From positions 1 through 64,000 of the forward strand of contig JAPJBO010000885.1 in assembly GCA_030068145.1 (NCBI GenBank): a stretch of 64,000 bases of DNA, in the 5' to 3' direction. Source of the stretch: Diplonema papillatum (Eukaryota; Euglenozoa; Diplonemea; Diplonemida; Diplonemidae). Shown one piece after another: positions 1-10,594 of the stretch (position 1 is its first letter; every line of letters begins with the position of its first letter). The notes under the pieces were generated by a model. It was not told where the DNA came from. It did no database searches and saw only the letters and a list, made by a program, of their open reading frames with translations. The translations under genes were made by a program, and so were the position numbers.

Positions 1-3000
1 GTCCCCAGGACCGTGTTCCCAGGATCGTGTCCCCAGGAAAGCGGCGCCGGGAACCGAGGCAACGAGGTCCCCAGGATCGTGTCCCAGGACCGTGTTCCCA
101 GGATCGTGTCCCAGGACCGTGTTCCCAGGATCGTGTCCCAGGACCGTGTTCCCAGGATCGTGTCCCAGGAGTGAAAGCGGCGCCGGGAACCGAGGCAACG
201 AGGTCCCCAGGATCGTGTCCCAGGACCGTGTTCCCAGGATCGTGTCCCAGGACCGTGTTCCCAGGATCGTGTCCCAGGACCGTGTTCCCAGGATCGTGTC
301 CCAGGACCGTGTTCCCAGGATCGTGTCCCCAGGAAAGCGGCGCCGGGAACCGAGGCAACGAGGTCCCCAGGATCAGGTCCCCAGGACCGTGTTCCCAGGA
401 TCGTGTCCCAGGACCGTGTTCCCAGGATCGTGTCCCCAGGAAAGCGGCGCCGGAACCGAGGCAACGAGGTCCCCAGGATCGTCCCAGGACCGTGTTCCCA
501 GGATCGTGTCCCAGGACCGTGTTCCCAGGATCGTGTCCCCAGGAAAGCGGCGCCGGGAACCGAGGCAACGAGGTCCCCAGGATCGTGTCCCAGGACCGTG
601 TTCCCAGGATCGTGTCCCCAGGAAAGCGGCGCCGGGAACCGAGGCAACGAGGTCCCCAGGATCAGGTCCCCAGGACCGTGTTCCCAGGATCGTGTCCCCA
701 GGAAAGCGGCGCCGGGAACCGAGGCAACGAGGTCCCCAGGATCGTGTCCCAGGACCGTGTTCCCAGGATCGTGTCCCAGGACCGTGTTCCCAGGATCGTG
801 TCCCAGGACCGTGTTCCCAGGATCGTGTCCCAGGACCGTGTTCCCAGGATCGTGTCCCAGGACCGTGTTCCCAGGATCGTGTCCCCAGGAAAGCGGCGCC
901 GGGAACCGAGGCAACGAGGTCCCCAGGATCGTGTCCCAGGACCGTGTTCCCAGGATCGTGTCCCAGGACCGTGTTCCCAGGATCGTGTCCCAGGACCGTG
1001 TTCCCAGGATCGTGTCCCAGGACCGTGTTCCCAGGATCGTGTCCCAGGACCGTGTTCCCAGGATCGTGTCCCAGGACCGTGTTCCCAGGATCGTGTCCCA
1101 GGACCGTGTTCCCAGGATCGTGTCCCAGGACCGTGTTCCCAGGATCGTGTCCCCAGGAAAGCGGCGCCGGGAACCGAGGCAACGAGGTCCCCAGGATCAG
1201 GTCCCCAGGACCGTGTTCCCAGGATCGTGTCCCCAGGAAAGCGGCGCCGGGAACCGAGGCAACGAGGTCCCCAGGATCGTGTCCCAGGACCGTGTTCCCA
1301 GGATCGTGTCCCAGGACCGTGTTCCCAGGATCGTGTCCCAGGACCGTGTTCCCAGGATCGTGTCCCCAGGAAAGCGGCGCCGGGAACCGAGGCAACGAGG
1401 TCCCCAGGATCGTGTCCCAGGACCGTGTTCCCAGGATCGTGTCCCAGGACCGTGTTCCCAGGATCGTGTCCCAGGACCGTGTTCCCAGGATCGTGTCCCA
1501 GGACCGTGTTCCCAGGATCGTGTCCCCAGGAAAGCGGCGCCGGGAACCGAGGCAACGAGGTCCCCAGGATCGGTCCCAGGACCGTGTTCCCAGGATCGTG
1601 TCCCAGGACCGTGTTCCCAGGATCGTGTCCCCAGGAAAGCGGCGCCGGGAACCGAGGCAACGAGGTCCCCAGGATCAGGTCCCCAGGACCGTGTTCCCAG
1701 GATCGTGTCCCAGGACCGTGTTCCCAGGATCGTGTCCCAGGACCGTGTTCCCAGGATCGTGTCCCAGGACCGTGTTCCCAGGATCGTGTCCCAGGACCGT
1801 GTTCCCAGGATCGTGTCCCAGGACCGTGTTCCCAGGATCGTGTCCCAGGACCGTGTTCCCAGGATCGTGTCCCCAGGAAAGCGGCGCCGGGAACCGAGGC
1901 AACGAGGTCCCCAGGATCGTGTCCCAGGACCGTGTTCCCAGGATCGTGTCCCCAGGAAAGCGGCGCCGGGAACCGAGGCAACGAGGTCCCCAGGATCGTG
2001 TCCCAGGACCGTGTTCCCAGGATCGTGTCCCAGGACCGTGTTCCCAGGATCGTGTCCCAGGACCGTGTTCCCAGGATCGTGTCCCAGGACCGTGTTCCCA
2101 GGATCGTGTCCCAGGACCGTGTTCCCAGGATCGTGTCCCAGGACCGTGTTCCCAGGATCGTGTCCCAGGACCGTGTTCCCAGGATCGTGTCCCAGGACCG
2201 TGTTCCCAGGATCGTGTCCCAGGACCGTGTTCCCAGGATCGTGTCCCCAGGAAAGCGGCGCCGGGAACCGAGGCAACGAGGTCCCCAGGATCGTGTCCCA
2301 GGACCGTGTTCCCAGGATCGTGTCCCAGGACCGTGTTCCCAGGATCGTGTCCCAGGACCGTGTTCCCAGGATCGTGTCCCAGGACCGTGTTCCCAGGATC
2401 GTGTCCCAGGAGGTTCCCAGGATCGTGTCCCAGGACCGTGTTCCCAGGATCGTGTCCCAGGACCGTGTTCCCAGGATCGTGTCCCAGGACCGTGTTCCCA
2501 GGATCGTGTCCCAGGACCGTGTTCCCAGGATCGTGTCCCAGGACCGTGTTCCCAGGATCGTGTCCCAGGACCGTGTTCCCAGGATCGTGTCCCAGGACCG
2601 TGTTCCCAGGATCGTGTCCCCAGGAAAGCGGCGCCGGGAACCGAGGCAACGAGGTCCCCAGGATCGTGTTCCCAGGACCGTGTTCCCAGGATCGTGTCCC
2701 AGGACCGTGTTCCCAGGATCGTGTCCCAGGACCGTGTTCCCAGGATCGTGTCCCAGGACCGTGTTCCCAGGATCGTGTCCCCAGGAAAGCGGCGCCGGGA
2801 ACCGAGGCAACGAGGTCCCCAGGATCGTGTCCCAGGACCGTGTTCCCAGGATCGTGTCCCAGGACCGTGTTCCCAGGATCGTGTCCCAGGACCGTGTTCC
2901 CAGGATCGTGTCCCCAGGAAAGCGGCGCCGGGAACCGAGGCAACGAGGTCCCCAGGACCGTGTTCCCAGGACCGTGTTCCCAGGATCGTGTCCCAGGACC

Positions 3001-3147
3001 GTGTTCCCAGGATCGTGTCCCAGGACCGTGTTTCCAGGATCGTGTCCCAGGACCGTGTTCCCAGGATCGTGTCCCAGGACCGTGTTCCCAGGATCGTGTC
3101 CCCAGGAAAGCGGCGCCGGGAACCGAGGCAACGAGGTCCCCAGGATC
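1..3147. repeat. GC-rich compound minisatellite, 27-bp unit with 52-bp modules
   Basis: The core unit is 27 bp, made of two related halves, GTGTCCCAGGACC and GTGTTCCCAGGATC. A 52-bp module containing AAAGCGGCGCCGGGAACC and GGCAACGAGGTCCCC interrupts the array about 20 times at irregular spacing. Copies are nearly identical, so the array is young or actively homogenised. The 27-bp unit preserves reading frame and the 52-bp module shifts it by one. No unit contains a stop codon in any frame, so long open frames of hundreds of codons, up to 1085, occur in several frames on both strands. These are an artefact of the repeat, not a gene. The left end is cut by the window edge. Confidence 0.97.
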
Positions 3148-4007
3148 GGGCTGCGCTGCGTCCTCGAGGATTGGCACATCTCCCTTTCAGTGCGGCTTGT
3201 GGATTTGACACCCTAAGCCTCGCACACGTGTTAGACTCCTTGGTCCGTGTTTCAAGACGGGTAGTAGAAGATCGCTGTGTCTGACATGAGCCTGCGAGCG
3301 TTTAACCACGTCAGGCCAGCGGGAGCAAGGACGTTGTCCGAAGACGCCGACACTTACCCTTCGCTGACGATGCGCGTGTAGGGGTCCGCCCGCACACAAC
3401 AACGATACCTTGCTCCAGCTACAAGCGACGAGCGAGCTATTTTTTTTTTTCACACCTCACCCACCCAACAACCGAACAGGCGTAAAAGGAGACTTTGATC
3501 ACTTTTTAACACCAAACCGCCCACTCCGTTTCTTCGCAGAAGACCCACACACACACGCACACACTCACACACACACACGCGCGTAATTACGCGAAAAAGT
3601 CGAGAGGAACACTAAAAAAAGTAAACACACGAGTTGCTCTCGCACGCTGAGGGGGGGGACGAAAAAGAGGAAAAAAGAAAAAAAACAAAAAAAAAAAAAA
3701 AAAACACAAACAAAGAAACAAGAATTGAGTAAAAAGAGTTGTCTGCTCTCTCTCTCTCTCTAGTTGTCACAACAACAGCAACAGTAACAACAACAACAAC
3801 ACCAGCAACAGCAACAGCGACAACAACCAACGCGTCCTCACTGACTTCACAAAAAAAGTCAAAAGCAAAGGGAAGTCAACGAACTTTCTCACACTAAAAA
3901 AAGAAAAGAAAAAAGAAAAGACCCCCCCCCCCCCCCCCCCACAAAAAAACAAACTTTTTAAACTCCAAAAACAAAAAAAAAAAAACCCCGAAGAGAGGCC
4001 GGTTACG
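3148..4007. other. Low-complexity region upstream of the gene
   Basis: No gene is recognised. The stretch holds a (CA)n tract near 3547-3580, A-rich DNA near 3660-3705, a short (CT)n tract near 3748-3762, CAA/CAG triplets at about 3770-3825, a C run near 3922-3940 and A-rich DNA up to the start codon. It is probably the promoter and 5' UTR of the gene at 4008. I see no clear TATA box. Confidence 0.5.
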
Positions 4008-4739
4008 ATGCACCTGACCGCCGACAACGTGAACCTGACCGTGATGGCCGCGGGGGACGCGCGCGGGCGGAGCAAGACGTTCGCGTCGCTGCGGAAGCGG
4101 AGCGCGACGCTGCTGGGGCGGAAGCGAAGCACGACGAGTACGACGTCGCCGGAGGCCGACCGGCTCGTGCTGGCGGTCAACTACGCCTTCGCGGACGGCA
4201 GCTCGGCGCTGATCAAGGTCCCGATCACCGCCGAGACGCAGCTGGTGCACGCGATCGAGAAGGTGTGCGAGGTGCTTAACTCGAAGTTCAACCTGAACCT
4301 CGTCTACCACAAAGTTGGCCTCGCCGTCAAGCAGGAAAACCTCGGCGATGACGACCCTGGCCACTCGGGCACCCCGGAACCCGCGGCCAGCCCCAGCGCT
4401 TCGCTGAAGAAGATCCTCGACACCGTCTGCCGCCGGCTTTCGGCGTCTAACTCGTCAATGAACTCGGTCAGCTCCGGGTCGAGCGACACGGGCAGCTGCT
4501 GCTGCGGCGACGAGGGCGAGGCGCCGTCGAGCCCGCGGCGGCCGCGGTTCGCGGCCATCCCCGCCGCCTTCCACAACACGGTGGTCCTGGCCACCTCGCA
4601 CCCGGCGAAGTCGAACCCATACATCTCGTGGTGCCACAAGTCGTCGTTCGACCCGCACTTCAACCTCCTCGAAGTCTCGGCGCCGTCCCTCCACGAAAGG
4701 CGTGCGTTCGCGAAATCCATGTCGGTCCGAACTAAGTAA
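4008..4739 (+). CDS. Hypothetical protein with probable ubiquitin-like (beta-grasp) domain
   Basis: A 243-codon frame with strong G/C at third positions, unlike the AT-rich repeats around it. This is the best evidence for real coding sequence in the window. The first ATG of the frame follows an A-rich leader. Residues 15-50 are basic and S/T-rich (RKRSATLLGRKRS). Residues 52-110 alternate hydrophobic strands with a helix (RLVLAVNYAFADGSS, then TQLVHAIEKVCEVLN), a pattern resembling Ras-binding, RA or FERM-F0 ubiquitin-like domains. This is pattern judgement, not a database match. Residues 118-180 are low-complexity S/P/G with a CCC. Residues 181-243 form a second ordered-looking block (PYISWCHKSSFDPHFNLLEV). 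A GTAAGC at 4736-4741 overlaps the stop and could be a 5' splice site, so the protein may continue in another exon. A copy of codons 182-232 lies downstream. Confidence 0.72.
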   Translation: MHLTADNVNLTVMAAGDARGRSKTFASLRKRSATLLGRKRSTTSTTSPEADRLVLAVNYAFADGSSALIKVPITAETQLVHAIEKVCEVLNSKFNLNLVYHKVGLAVKQENLGDDDPGHSGTPEPAASPSASLKKILDTVCRRLSASNSSMNSVSSGSSDTGSCCCGDEGEAPSSPRRPRFAAIPAAFHNTVVLATSHPAKSNPYISWCHKSSFDPHFNLLEVSAPSLHERRAFAKSMSVRTK

Positions 4740-4794
4740 GCACACCAGCACACCGGAATTGCTCAACAAGCGTACTTCTTTTAGTCCGAACAGT

Positions 4795-4908
4795 GCCCTT
4801 CAATGTGTTGTGCAGGCTAAAAAGACGTAGGCAGCGTGATCAGATTTCCTTACCTGAAAATGCCCCAGGGCAAACTCAAGTGGGAAGACGACCAACCAGC
4901 CCGCACAA
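4795..4908 (+). repeat. Family A head module between the two gene-end copies
   Basis: This matches the 5' part of family A (TGCAGGCTAAAAAGACG, then TCCTTACCTGAAAATG and AAGTGGGAA), also seen at 12795, 15930, 57790 and 62825. It lies between the duplicated gene ends. It could therefore have been inserted into the spacer or have taken part in the duplication. Confidence 0.75.
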
Positions 4909-4977
4909 GGAAATAGTACCGATAAGCGCTGCAAACAAAGCAGACGTCTGCTACAACTGCACGCTGGGGGTAAAGAC

Positions 4978-5151
4978 GCGGCCATCCCCGCCGCCTTCCA
5001 CAGCACGGTGGTCCTGGCCACCTCGCACCCGGCGAAGTCGAACCCATACATCTCGTGGTGCCACAAGTCGTCGTTCGACCCGCACTTCAACCTCCTCGAA
5101 GTCTCGGCGCCGTCCCTCCACGAAAGGCGCGCCGCCGCAAAATCCAACTAA
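4978..5151 (+). pseudogene. Duplicated 3' coding end of the gene at 4008
   Basis: Positions 4978-5129 repeat 4551-4702 with one mismatch in 152 bp (an Asn codon becomes Ser). They then diverge to a different C-terminus (AAAKSN and a TAA at 5149-5151, against AFAKSMSVRTK). Similarity resumes downstream (GCGCAACAAGCGTAC against GCTCAACAAGCGTAC), so the duplicated block was probably about 210-235 bp. It could be an alternative terminal exon or a dead duplicate. No start codon belongs to it. I cannot identify a frame-compatible splice acceptor with certainty. Confidence 0.7.
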
Positions 5152-5197
5152 ACACAACCCGAGAGAGTTGCGCAACAAGCGTACCTTTCCCCCGGTA

Positions 5198-5424
5198 CCT
5201 AGCCCCCCCCCGTGCATAAGATGGATAGCCAAACCCCCTTGATTAAGATGGATAACGGGCGAGAATGCCAATCCATCTAAACACGGGGGTGAGGTACCCC
5301 TGTGCAAAGTGACTACACGGTAGTCTACAGTGCCCCCGTGTTTAAGATGGATACCCCCCTTGATTGAGATGGATACCGCCAAAACCCGAGTTTTTTATCC
5401 ATCTTATGCACGGGGGGGGCTAGG
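5198..5424. mobile_element. Stowaway-like MITE with TA target-site duplication, copy 1
   Basis: Terminal inverted repeats begin CCTAGCCCCCCCC and continue GTGCATAAGATGGATA. The element is flanked by TA at 5196-5197 and 5425-5426, which fits Tc1/mariner-type insertion. Internal inverted copies of AAGATGGATA occur. There is no coding capacity. A shorter relative lies at 43224-43373. Confidence 0.85.
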
Positions 5425-5426
5425 TA

Positions 5427-5936
5427 GAAGAAAAAGAAGAAAAAAGGCCGCGTGCAAACCTCTAGAAGTCGGGGGGAATGGGTGGTTTTTTTTTCTTTCA
5501 CGGGTTGCTACCCGCGAAGAAGTCCAAAAAAAAGAGGATCCCCACCCGGGAAAAGAAACAAAAGAGCCATTAGAGGCCCTTCCCTCTCGTGTGTGGGGGG
5601 AGTGGTGAGTGAGGGCGTTCATTATTTTCGCAGCACTCCCGTCTCTCTTTGTTTGTTCTATTTCTTTTGTTTTTTTTTTTTTTCTTCTTTTCGTTATAAT
5701 TCATAAATTGTGAAGAAGACTCGATGGCCGGTGGGGAGGGCAGTGCTCTGCCTGAGCATTAAACTAGGGTCTAATCCGCCCCGCCTCCTTCGCCGCGCCT
5801 TTCCGAGTATTCTTTCTGGTACCGACGTGGCAGGACTCCCCGAAACAGCCGTACAACGACCCCCAACACTCAATGAAGGGGGACCCATTTTGCAAAGTAC
5901 CGTGACGGTGTGCTCCACCGAGTGGGGGAGTTAAAC
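5427..5936. other. Unassigned stretch with T-rich tract and an H relic
   Basis: No gene is recognised. A T-rich tract lies near 5669-5683. A weak copy of hairpin family H lies near 5713-5769 (GGCAGTGCTCTGCCT, then CATTAAACTAGGG). The 3' end carries AGTTAAAC, the left TSD of hAT-2. Confidence 0.4.
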
Positions 5937-6441
5937 CAGGGCTTACGCTCCACGTGTGGAACGTGTGGATTTCCACACGTTAATCTTTTTGGTTCCCCCC
6001 CCCCCCCCGGGTCAATCGCATCTATAGTGACACAGGGCCGAATTTGGTGACGCCGAATTTGGTGGCACAGCGCCGAATTTAGTGACGCAGCGCCGAATTT
6101 AGTGACGCAAGTCGAATTTGGTGACGCCGAATTTAGTGACGCAAGTCGAATTTGGTGATGTTGGGCCGAAATTAGTGATTTTAGTGTGCTTCCACGTGTG
6201 GATCCATCCACAGGCAACACATGTGGATTTTGATAAAAATTTCCCCCCACATGCGCTTGCCACAGGTTGGTCCACTCCAGGCCCACAAGTCGCCAAGGCC
6301 GCACAGCCACGTGTCGCCAAGGACGCTATTTTCTTTTGCCCGCCGCCCACAGGGGAAAGATTTTTTCCCCCTCCAACCTTGAGCGTCCACATGTGGACCA
6401 CACGTTATTTCTCTGAGACCGAAACCGGAGCGTAAGCCCTG
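5937..6441. mobile_element. hAT-2: non-autonomous hAT-like element
   Basis: The ends are CAGGGCTTACGCTCC and its reverse complement GGAGCGTAAGCCCTG. They are flanked by a perfect 8-bp duplication, AGTTAAAC (5929-5936 and 6442-6449), the TSD length of hAT elements. The 505-bp interior has no transposase frame and holds a tandem array (6028-6182) and several CACGTGTGG or CACATGTGG motifs. A right-end relic lies at about 32115-32181. A left-end motif recurs at 60109-60120. Confidence 0.9.
6028..6182 (+). repeat. Degenerate tandem array inside hAT-2
   Basis: About eight imperfect copies of a GCCGAATTTRGTGACGCA-like unit with variable spacing. Subterminal arrays of this kind are common in hAT-like elements. 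Confidence 0.85.
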
Positions 6442-6449
6442 AGTTAAAC

Positions 6450-6832
6450 TGTATGTGTTCACAGTCCACCCTCTATTTCCTGAAACTGAGTAGGTTATCA
6501 CAGGCAAGCGTAGTCTATCAGCAGTCGGGGTGAACCGGCTCACTGAGCGGTCCATTTTGCGGGTGTCAACACTTTGCCCGTACAGGTAGCTCCCCCACGC
6601 TGAAGTACACCGTGAAGGAAAGGCACATGCCCGTTGATTGTGTATGGGGGTCGGGGAGGCACCTCGGGGAGAATCGAAAACGACGAAACAGTTCAGTCTG
6701 AAAGAAGCGAACCACAAACGCACGAAGCGAAGCCAACACCAACAAAACAAGGAACCTGCCACTTTTTAAAATATATACCACAAGCCAAACCTTCAAACGA
6801 ACGAGGAATACAAAAAAAAATGGGGGGGATAC

Positions 6833-6863
<31 letters not shown>

Positions 6864-7216
6864 AGGAAAAAAAATGAAGTACTATTACCAGTAGAAAATA
6901 TAGATGCACGTGTGAAAACAATGAGGAGCCCACAGGACAAAAGAAGAAAAAAAGGACGAAACCCGTAGACGAAAGAAGCCGGGGGTTTGTTTCGTTTCCT
7001 GGGTAGGTTGAGAGGGAACCCACCGGGGTTTCTTCTTCTCCGGCTTCTTTATTCTTCGTCGCAATCGGGCCGTGGCGTGTGCATTATGGGGGATGGAGTG
7101 TGTGGTCCGCCCGTGTGTATGTGTGAAGCATCTCTTTCTCCTTTTGTCATTCTCTCTCACTTGTCCTTGCGTTTCCTAAAACAACAATGCAAAACCACGC
7201 TTTTCCTATTTTCTTT
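6450..7216. other. No gene recognised; A-rich tracts
   Basis: Mostly unique-looking sequence with a G run followed by an A tract at about 6830-6861. Small overlapping frames are present, without family resemblance or codon bias. Confidence 0.4.
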
Positions 7217-7437
7217 TTGTAAAAGCACCTGCTTTGTAGGAAATGCTTGAGGAGACTGCCAGTTGCGATATGATCAAAGGAGGTAAATGTGCTGTAGCCC
7301 ACACGAACCACAGGTAAATCTGGGTTCAGTGGCGGGCGTAAGCGTTCAACAAAAAAGACCCACTTTGTAGTTGTATTGCTTTCTCCCCCTCTAGCCTCCT
7401 TCGAAATGAGCACAAGGCAGTCGCTCGACTATTTTTT
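7217..7437. mobile_element. R1 repeat, copy a
   Basis: A typical R1 copy: GCACCTGCTTTGTAGGAAAT at the left, AGGAGGTAAATGTGCTGTAG in the middle and AGCACAAGGCAGTC at the right. The ends form imperfect inverted repeats: GAAATGCTTGAGGAGACTGCC at the left pairs with GGCAGTCGCTCGACTATTTT at the right. This suggests a small TIR element without coding capacity. A related fragment (AAGCGCCAGCTTGGAAGG) follows at 7440-7490 and recurs near 49578 and 52308. Confidence 0.8.
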
Positions 7438-7804
7438 ACATAAGCGCCAGCTTGGAAGGAAATGCTCGACGAAGCTGCCAGACAAAAACCTGCACTCTAA
7501 AAAAACGAAGGGATCCCCGGACTACCGACCACGTGTTGCGAATTTGTTGCATTGGGGGGGCCTTCTGGGGTCCTATCTGCAGACACTCAGGCTCGGCGAT
7601 GGTGGTCCCACATTACCGCCAGCATCAGCACCACAGACTCCCCTGCCGGCACACTCTCTCCTGGAGACACATGGCCTCCAAGCACCTCCGCTCCTTTGAC
7701 GAATATACCAATACCGGCACCTGTCCAAGGAGAGCAGATGGGGATGACAGTTCCGATCCAACACCGATCATCCTTATCGTGGTCTGCCTATACATGTTCG
7801 TGGC

Positions 7805-7955
7805 TCACAAAGGGTGTCGGTTCATCTTGACACAGCAGGACGGTGCCCATGGAATAGTCGGCATCCGATAATGAGTGTGCAACAACTCACCCGCCGAATG
7901 CGCTCGGTCCCGAAAATGGATGATGCTCAAGCGATCCACCCATAGTTGGCCGCGT
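7805..7955 (+). pseudogene. 28S rRNA fragment, copy 1
   Basis: This matches my recollection of the conserved large-subunit region around AACAACTCACC, GCCGAAT, GAAAATGGATG and GCTCAAGCG, in the right order and spacing, with upstream GGTTCATCTTGACA and AGCAGGACGGTG. Several normally constant bases differ and there is no surrounding rDNA. It is a decayed fragment, not a gene. Confidence 0.85.
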
Positions 7956-8570
7956 ACTGGTATCACAAAGCCAGGCGTGCGTAGGAGTTGGCGTGAGCCT
8001 CGATGGATCGTAAAGGCTGCCAAAACCCTGCATCCTTGTCATTTTCATTTGCATTGGACCTCACCGTGTAGTCATTGGAAACAGTGTTCTGACTAGTCAT
8101 ATTGATCAGTAGGGAGTGAGTAGTGGTTGTAGCACTGAACTCTCGGCGCAAACCAGACACGGGCACGCCGTTCCAAACACGCCCTTGCCATCCGCCCCCT
8201 CCTATTCGCCGCCAGAGACGGCTGACTGTTGTCACGTCTTGGCAGAAGCCCTGTATCATTTCCCCTGACAGGGAAGCTTAAGCGATCATCAAAGCGAGAG
8301 AGAGAGCGTCTCGTGAAGGGGGCAAAAAGAACAGTGATTTATATATGGGTCTGGGGCTCGGGGCCACCCCGAGCGCGAAAAAAAAAAAATTGACTTAATT
8401 TTGGGCTGGGGGTTGGGGTAAGGCCGGGTCACTACCAACCGGGATCAGCGGGGGTGAGGGACGAATCCATGGCGAAAGCCATGGCGAAGCCATGGGGGCA
8501 GGAAGAGTAAAACGGAGGCGGGGAAAGAGGAGGCAGGAGGGCCAGGGGCGGAGGTGGTGGGAGGCGAGAT
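7956..8570. other. Family G copy and G-rich spacer
   Basis: Positions about 7990-8130 match 14375-14700 (GTAAAGGCTGCC, GGACCTCACCGTGTAGT, CATATTGATCAGTAG). The rest is G-rich, with CCATGGCGAAG repeated at 8467-8495. No gene is recognised. Confidence 0.55.
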
Positions 8571-10070
8571 GTTGACTACCAAGTCTAATTAAATTTGGGA
8601 TCGGAAATTGAACGTTGACTACCAATTCTAATTAAATTTGGGATCGGAAATTGGACGTTGACTACCAATTCTAATTAAATTTGGATTCAAAATCGAACGT
8701 TGACTACCAATTCTAATTAAATTTGGGATCGGAAGTTGGACGTTGACTACCAATTCTAATTAAATTTGGATTCAAAATTGAACGTTGACTACCAATTCTA
8801 ATTAAATTTGAGATCGGAAATTGGACGTTGACTACCAATTCTAATTAAATTTGGATTCAAAATTGAACGTTGACTACCAATTCTAATTAAATTTGAGATC
8901 GGAAATTGGACGTTGACTACCAATTCTAATTAAATTTGGATTCAAAATTGAACGTTGACTACCAATTCTAATTAAATTTGAGATCGGAAATTGAACGTTG
9001 ACTACCAATTCTAATTAAATTTGGATTCAAAATTGAACGTTGACTACCAATTCTAGTTAAATTCAGAATCCGAAATTGGATGTTGACTACCAATTCTAAT
9101 TAAATTTGTGTTCAAAATTGAACGTTGACTACCAATTCTAATTAAATTTGGATTCAAAATTGACCGTTGACTACCAATTCTAATTAAATTTGGATTCAAA
9201 ATTGGACGTTGACTACCAATTCTAATGCTAAATTTGGGATCGGAAATTGGACGTTGACTACCAATTCTAATTAAATTTGGATTCAAAATTGAACGTTGAC
9301 TACCAATTCTAATTAAATTTGGATCCGACAATAGACGTTGACTACCACTTCTAATTAAATTTGGGATCCGACATACTACCAATTCTAATTAAATTCAGAA
9401 TCGGAAGTTGGACGTTGACTACCAATTCTAATTAAATTTGGGATCCGAATTTGGACGTTGACTACCACTTCTAATTAAATTTTGGATACGACATCAGACG
9501 TTGACTACGGATTGTAATTAAATTTGGAATCCGAAACTGGACGTTGACTACCAATTGGAATTAAATTTGGGATCCGAAACTGGACGTTGCCTAGCAATTC
9601 TAATTAAATTTTGGATTTGGCATCAGACGTTGACTACCAAGTCTAATTGGTTGTGGATCCGAACCTAGACGTTGACTACCAATTTTAATTAAATTTGGAG
9701 CCAAACCTGAACGTTGACTACCAATTCTATTTAAATTTGGAATCGGAAATTGGACGTTGACTACCAATTCTAATTAAATTCAGGATCGGAAATTGGACGT
9801 TGAGTACCGATTCTAATTAGATTTGGGGTTCGGCATCAGACGTTGACTACCGGTTCTAACTGAATTTGGATTCAATACTAGGAGTTGACCGGCGCGGAAA
9901 TTCTTCGCTGTACCGTACCGTGCGCTGGGGGGCGCTGCCCCCCAGACCCCCCCTGTCTTACAAATTAGCTTAACCATTTCGTCTGATTCTTGTTCCAACA
10001 CTGGGTTGGGCTGGGCTGCCCTGGTAGTGCTTGCCTCTTGACTACCAATTCTAATTAATTTTGGATCCAC
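8571..10070. repeat. AT-rich 42-bp minisatellite
   Basis: Over 30 units of about 42 bp built on TTGACTACCAATTCTAATT followed by AAATTTGG. Two unit types, one ending GGATCGGAAATTGGACG and one ending GATTCAAAATTGAACG, alternate in the left half as a higher-order repeat. Units degenerate to the right, with an isolated unit near 10039-10070 after a GC-rich interruption that contains a CTGGGGGGCGCTGCC hairpin. Confidence 0.95.
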
Positions 10071-10270
10071 CACAGGACCCCGAGGGCGAAGAGGACTTTT
10101 CTGCAGAGGAGGAAAAGCTATATAAATCCCTGAAAAAGAAGGAGGAAAAAAAAAAAAAAAAAAAAGAAAAAAGAAGAGAAAAAAAATCCAAGCCAAAACG
10201 TTACATTCCGAAACAACATATTCGCCAACCGTTTATTATTAGAGCAATTTACCTTATAGCCAGCTGGTAC

Positions 10271-10594
10271 AATTGAAATTCCCTAACAGCCAGCAAAAAC
10301 AAATTTAATTCCCTTCGAGCCAGCAAAACAAATTCTATTCCCTTCGAGCCAGCAGAAACAAATCTTTTTCCCTTCGAGCCAGCAAAACAAATTTAATTCC
10401 CTTCGAGCCATCAGAACAAATTTAATTCCCTTACAGCCAGCAAAAACAAATTTAATTCCCTTCGAGCCAGGAAAAACAAATTTAATTCCCTTCGAGCCAG
10501 CAAAAACAAATTTAATTCCCTTCGAGCCAGCAAAAACAAATTTAATTCCCTTCGAGCCAGCAAAAACAAATTTAATTCCCTTATAGCCAGCAAC
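10271..10594 (+). repeat. 30-bp tandem array, left arm of foldback
   Basis: About 11 copies of AATTCCCTTCGAGCCAGCAA followed by AAACAAATTT. The unit keeps reading frame, which gives spurious minus-strand peptides (LLARRELNLF). Confidence 0.95.

Noticed and set aside
27-3284. Open frames up to 1085 codons on both strands
   Set aside because: Produced by a stop-free minisatellite; overlapping frames are equally open and composition is purely that of the repeat.
8571-10070. CRISPR-like regular repeats
   Set aside because: Units are contiguous, without unique spacers, in a eukaryotic context; the same holds for the other arrays.
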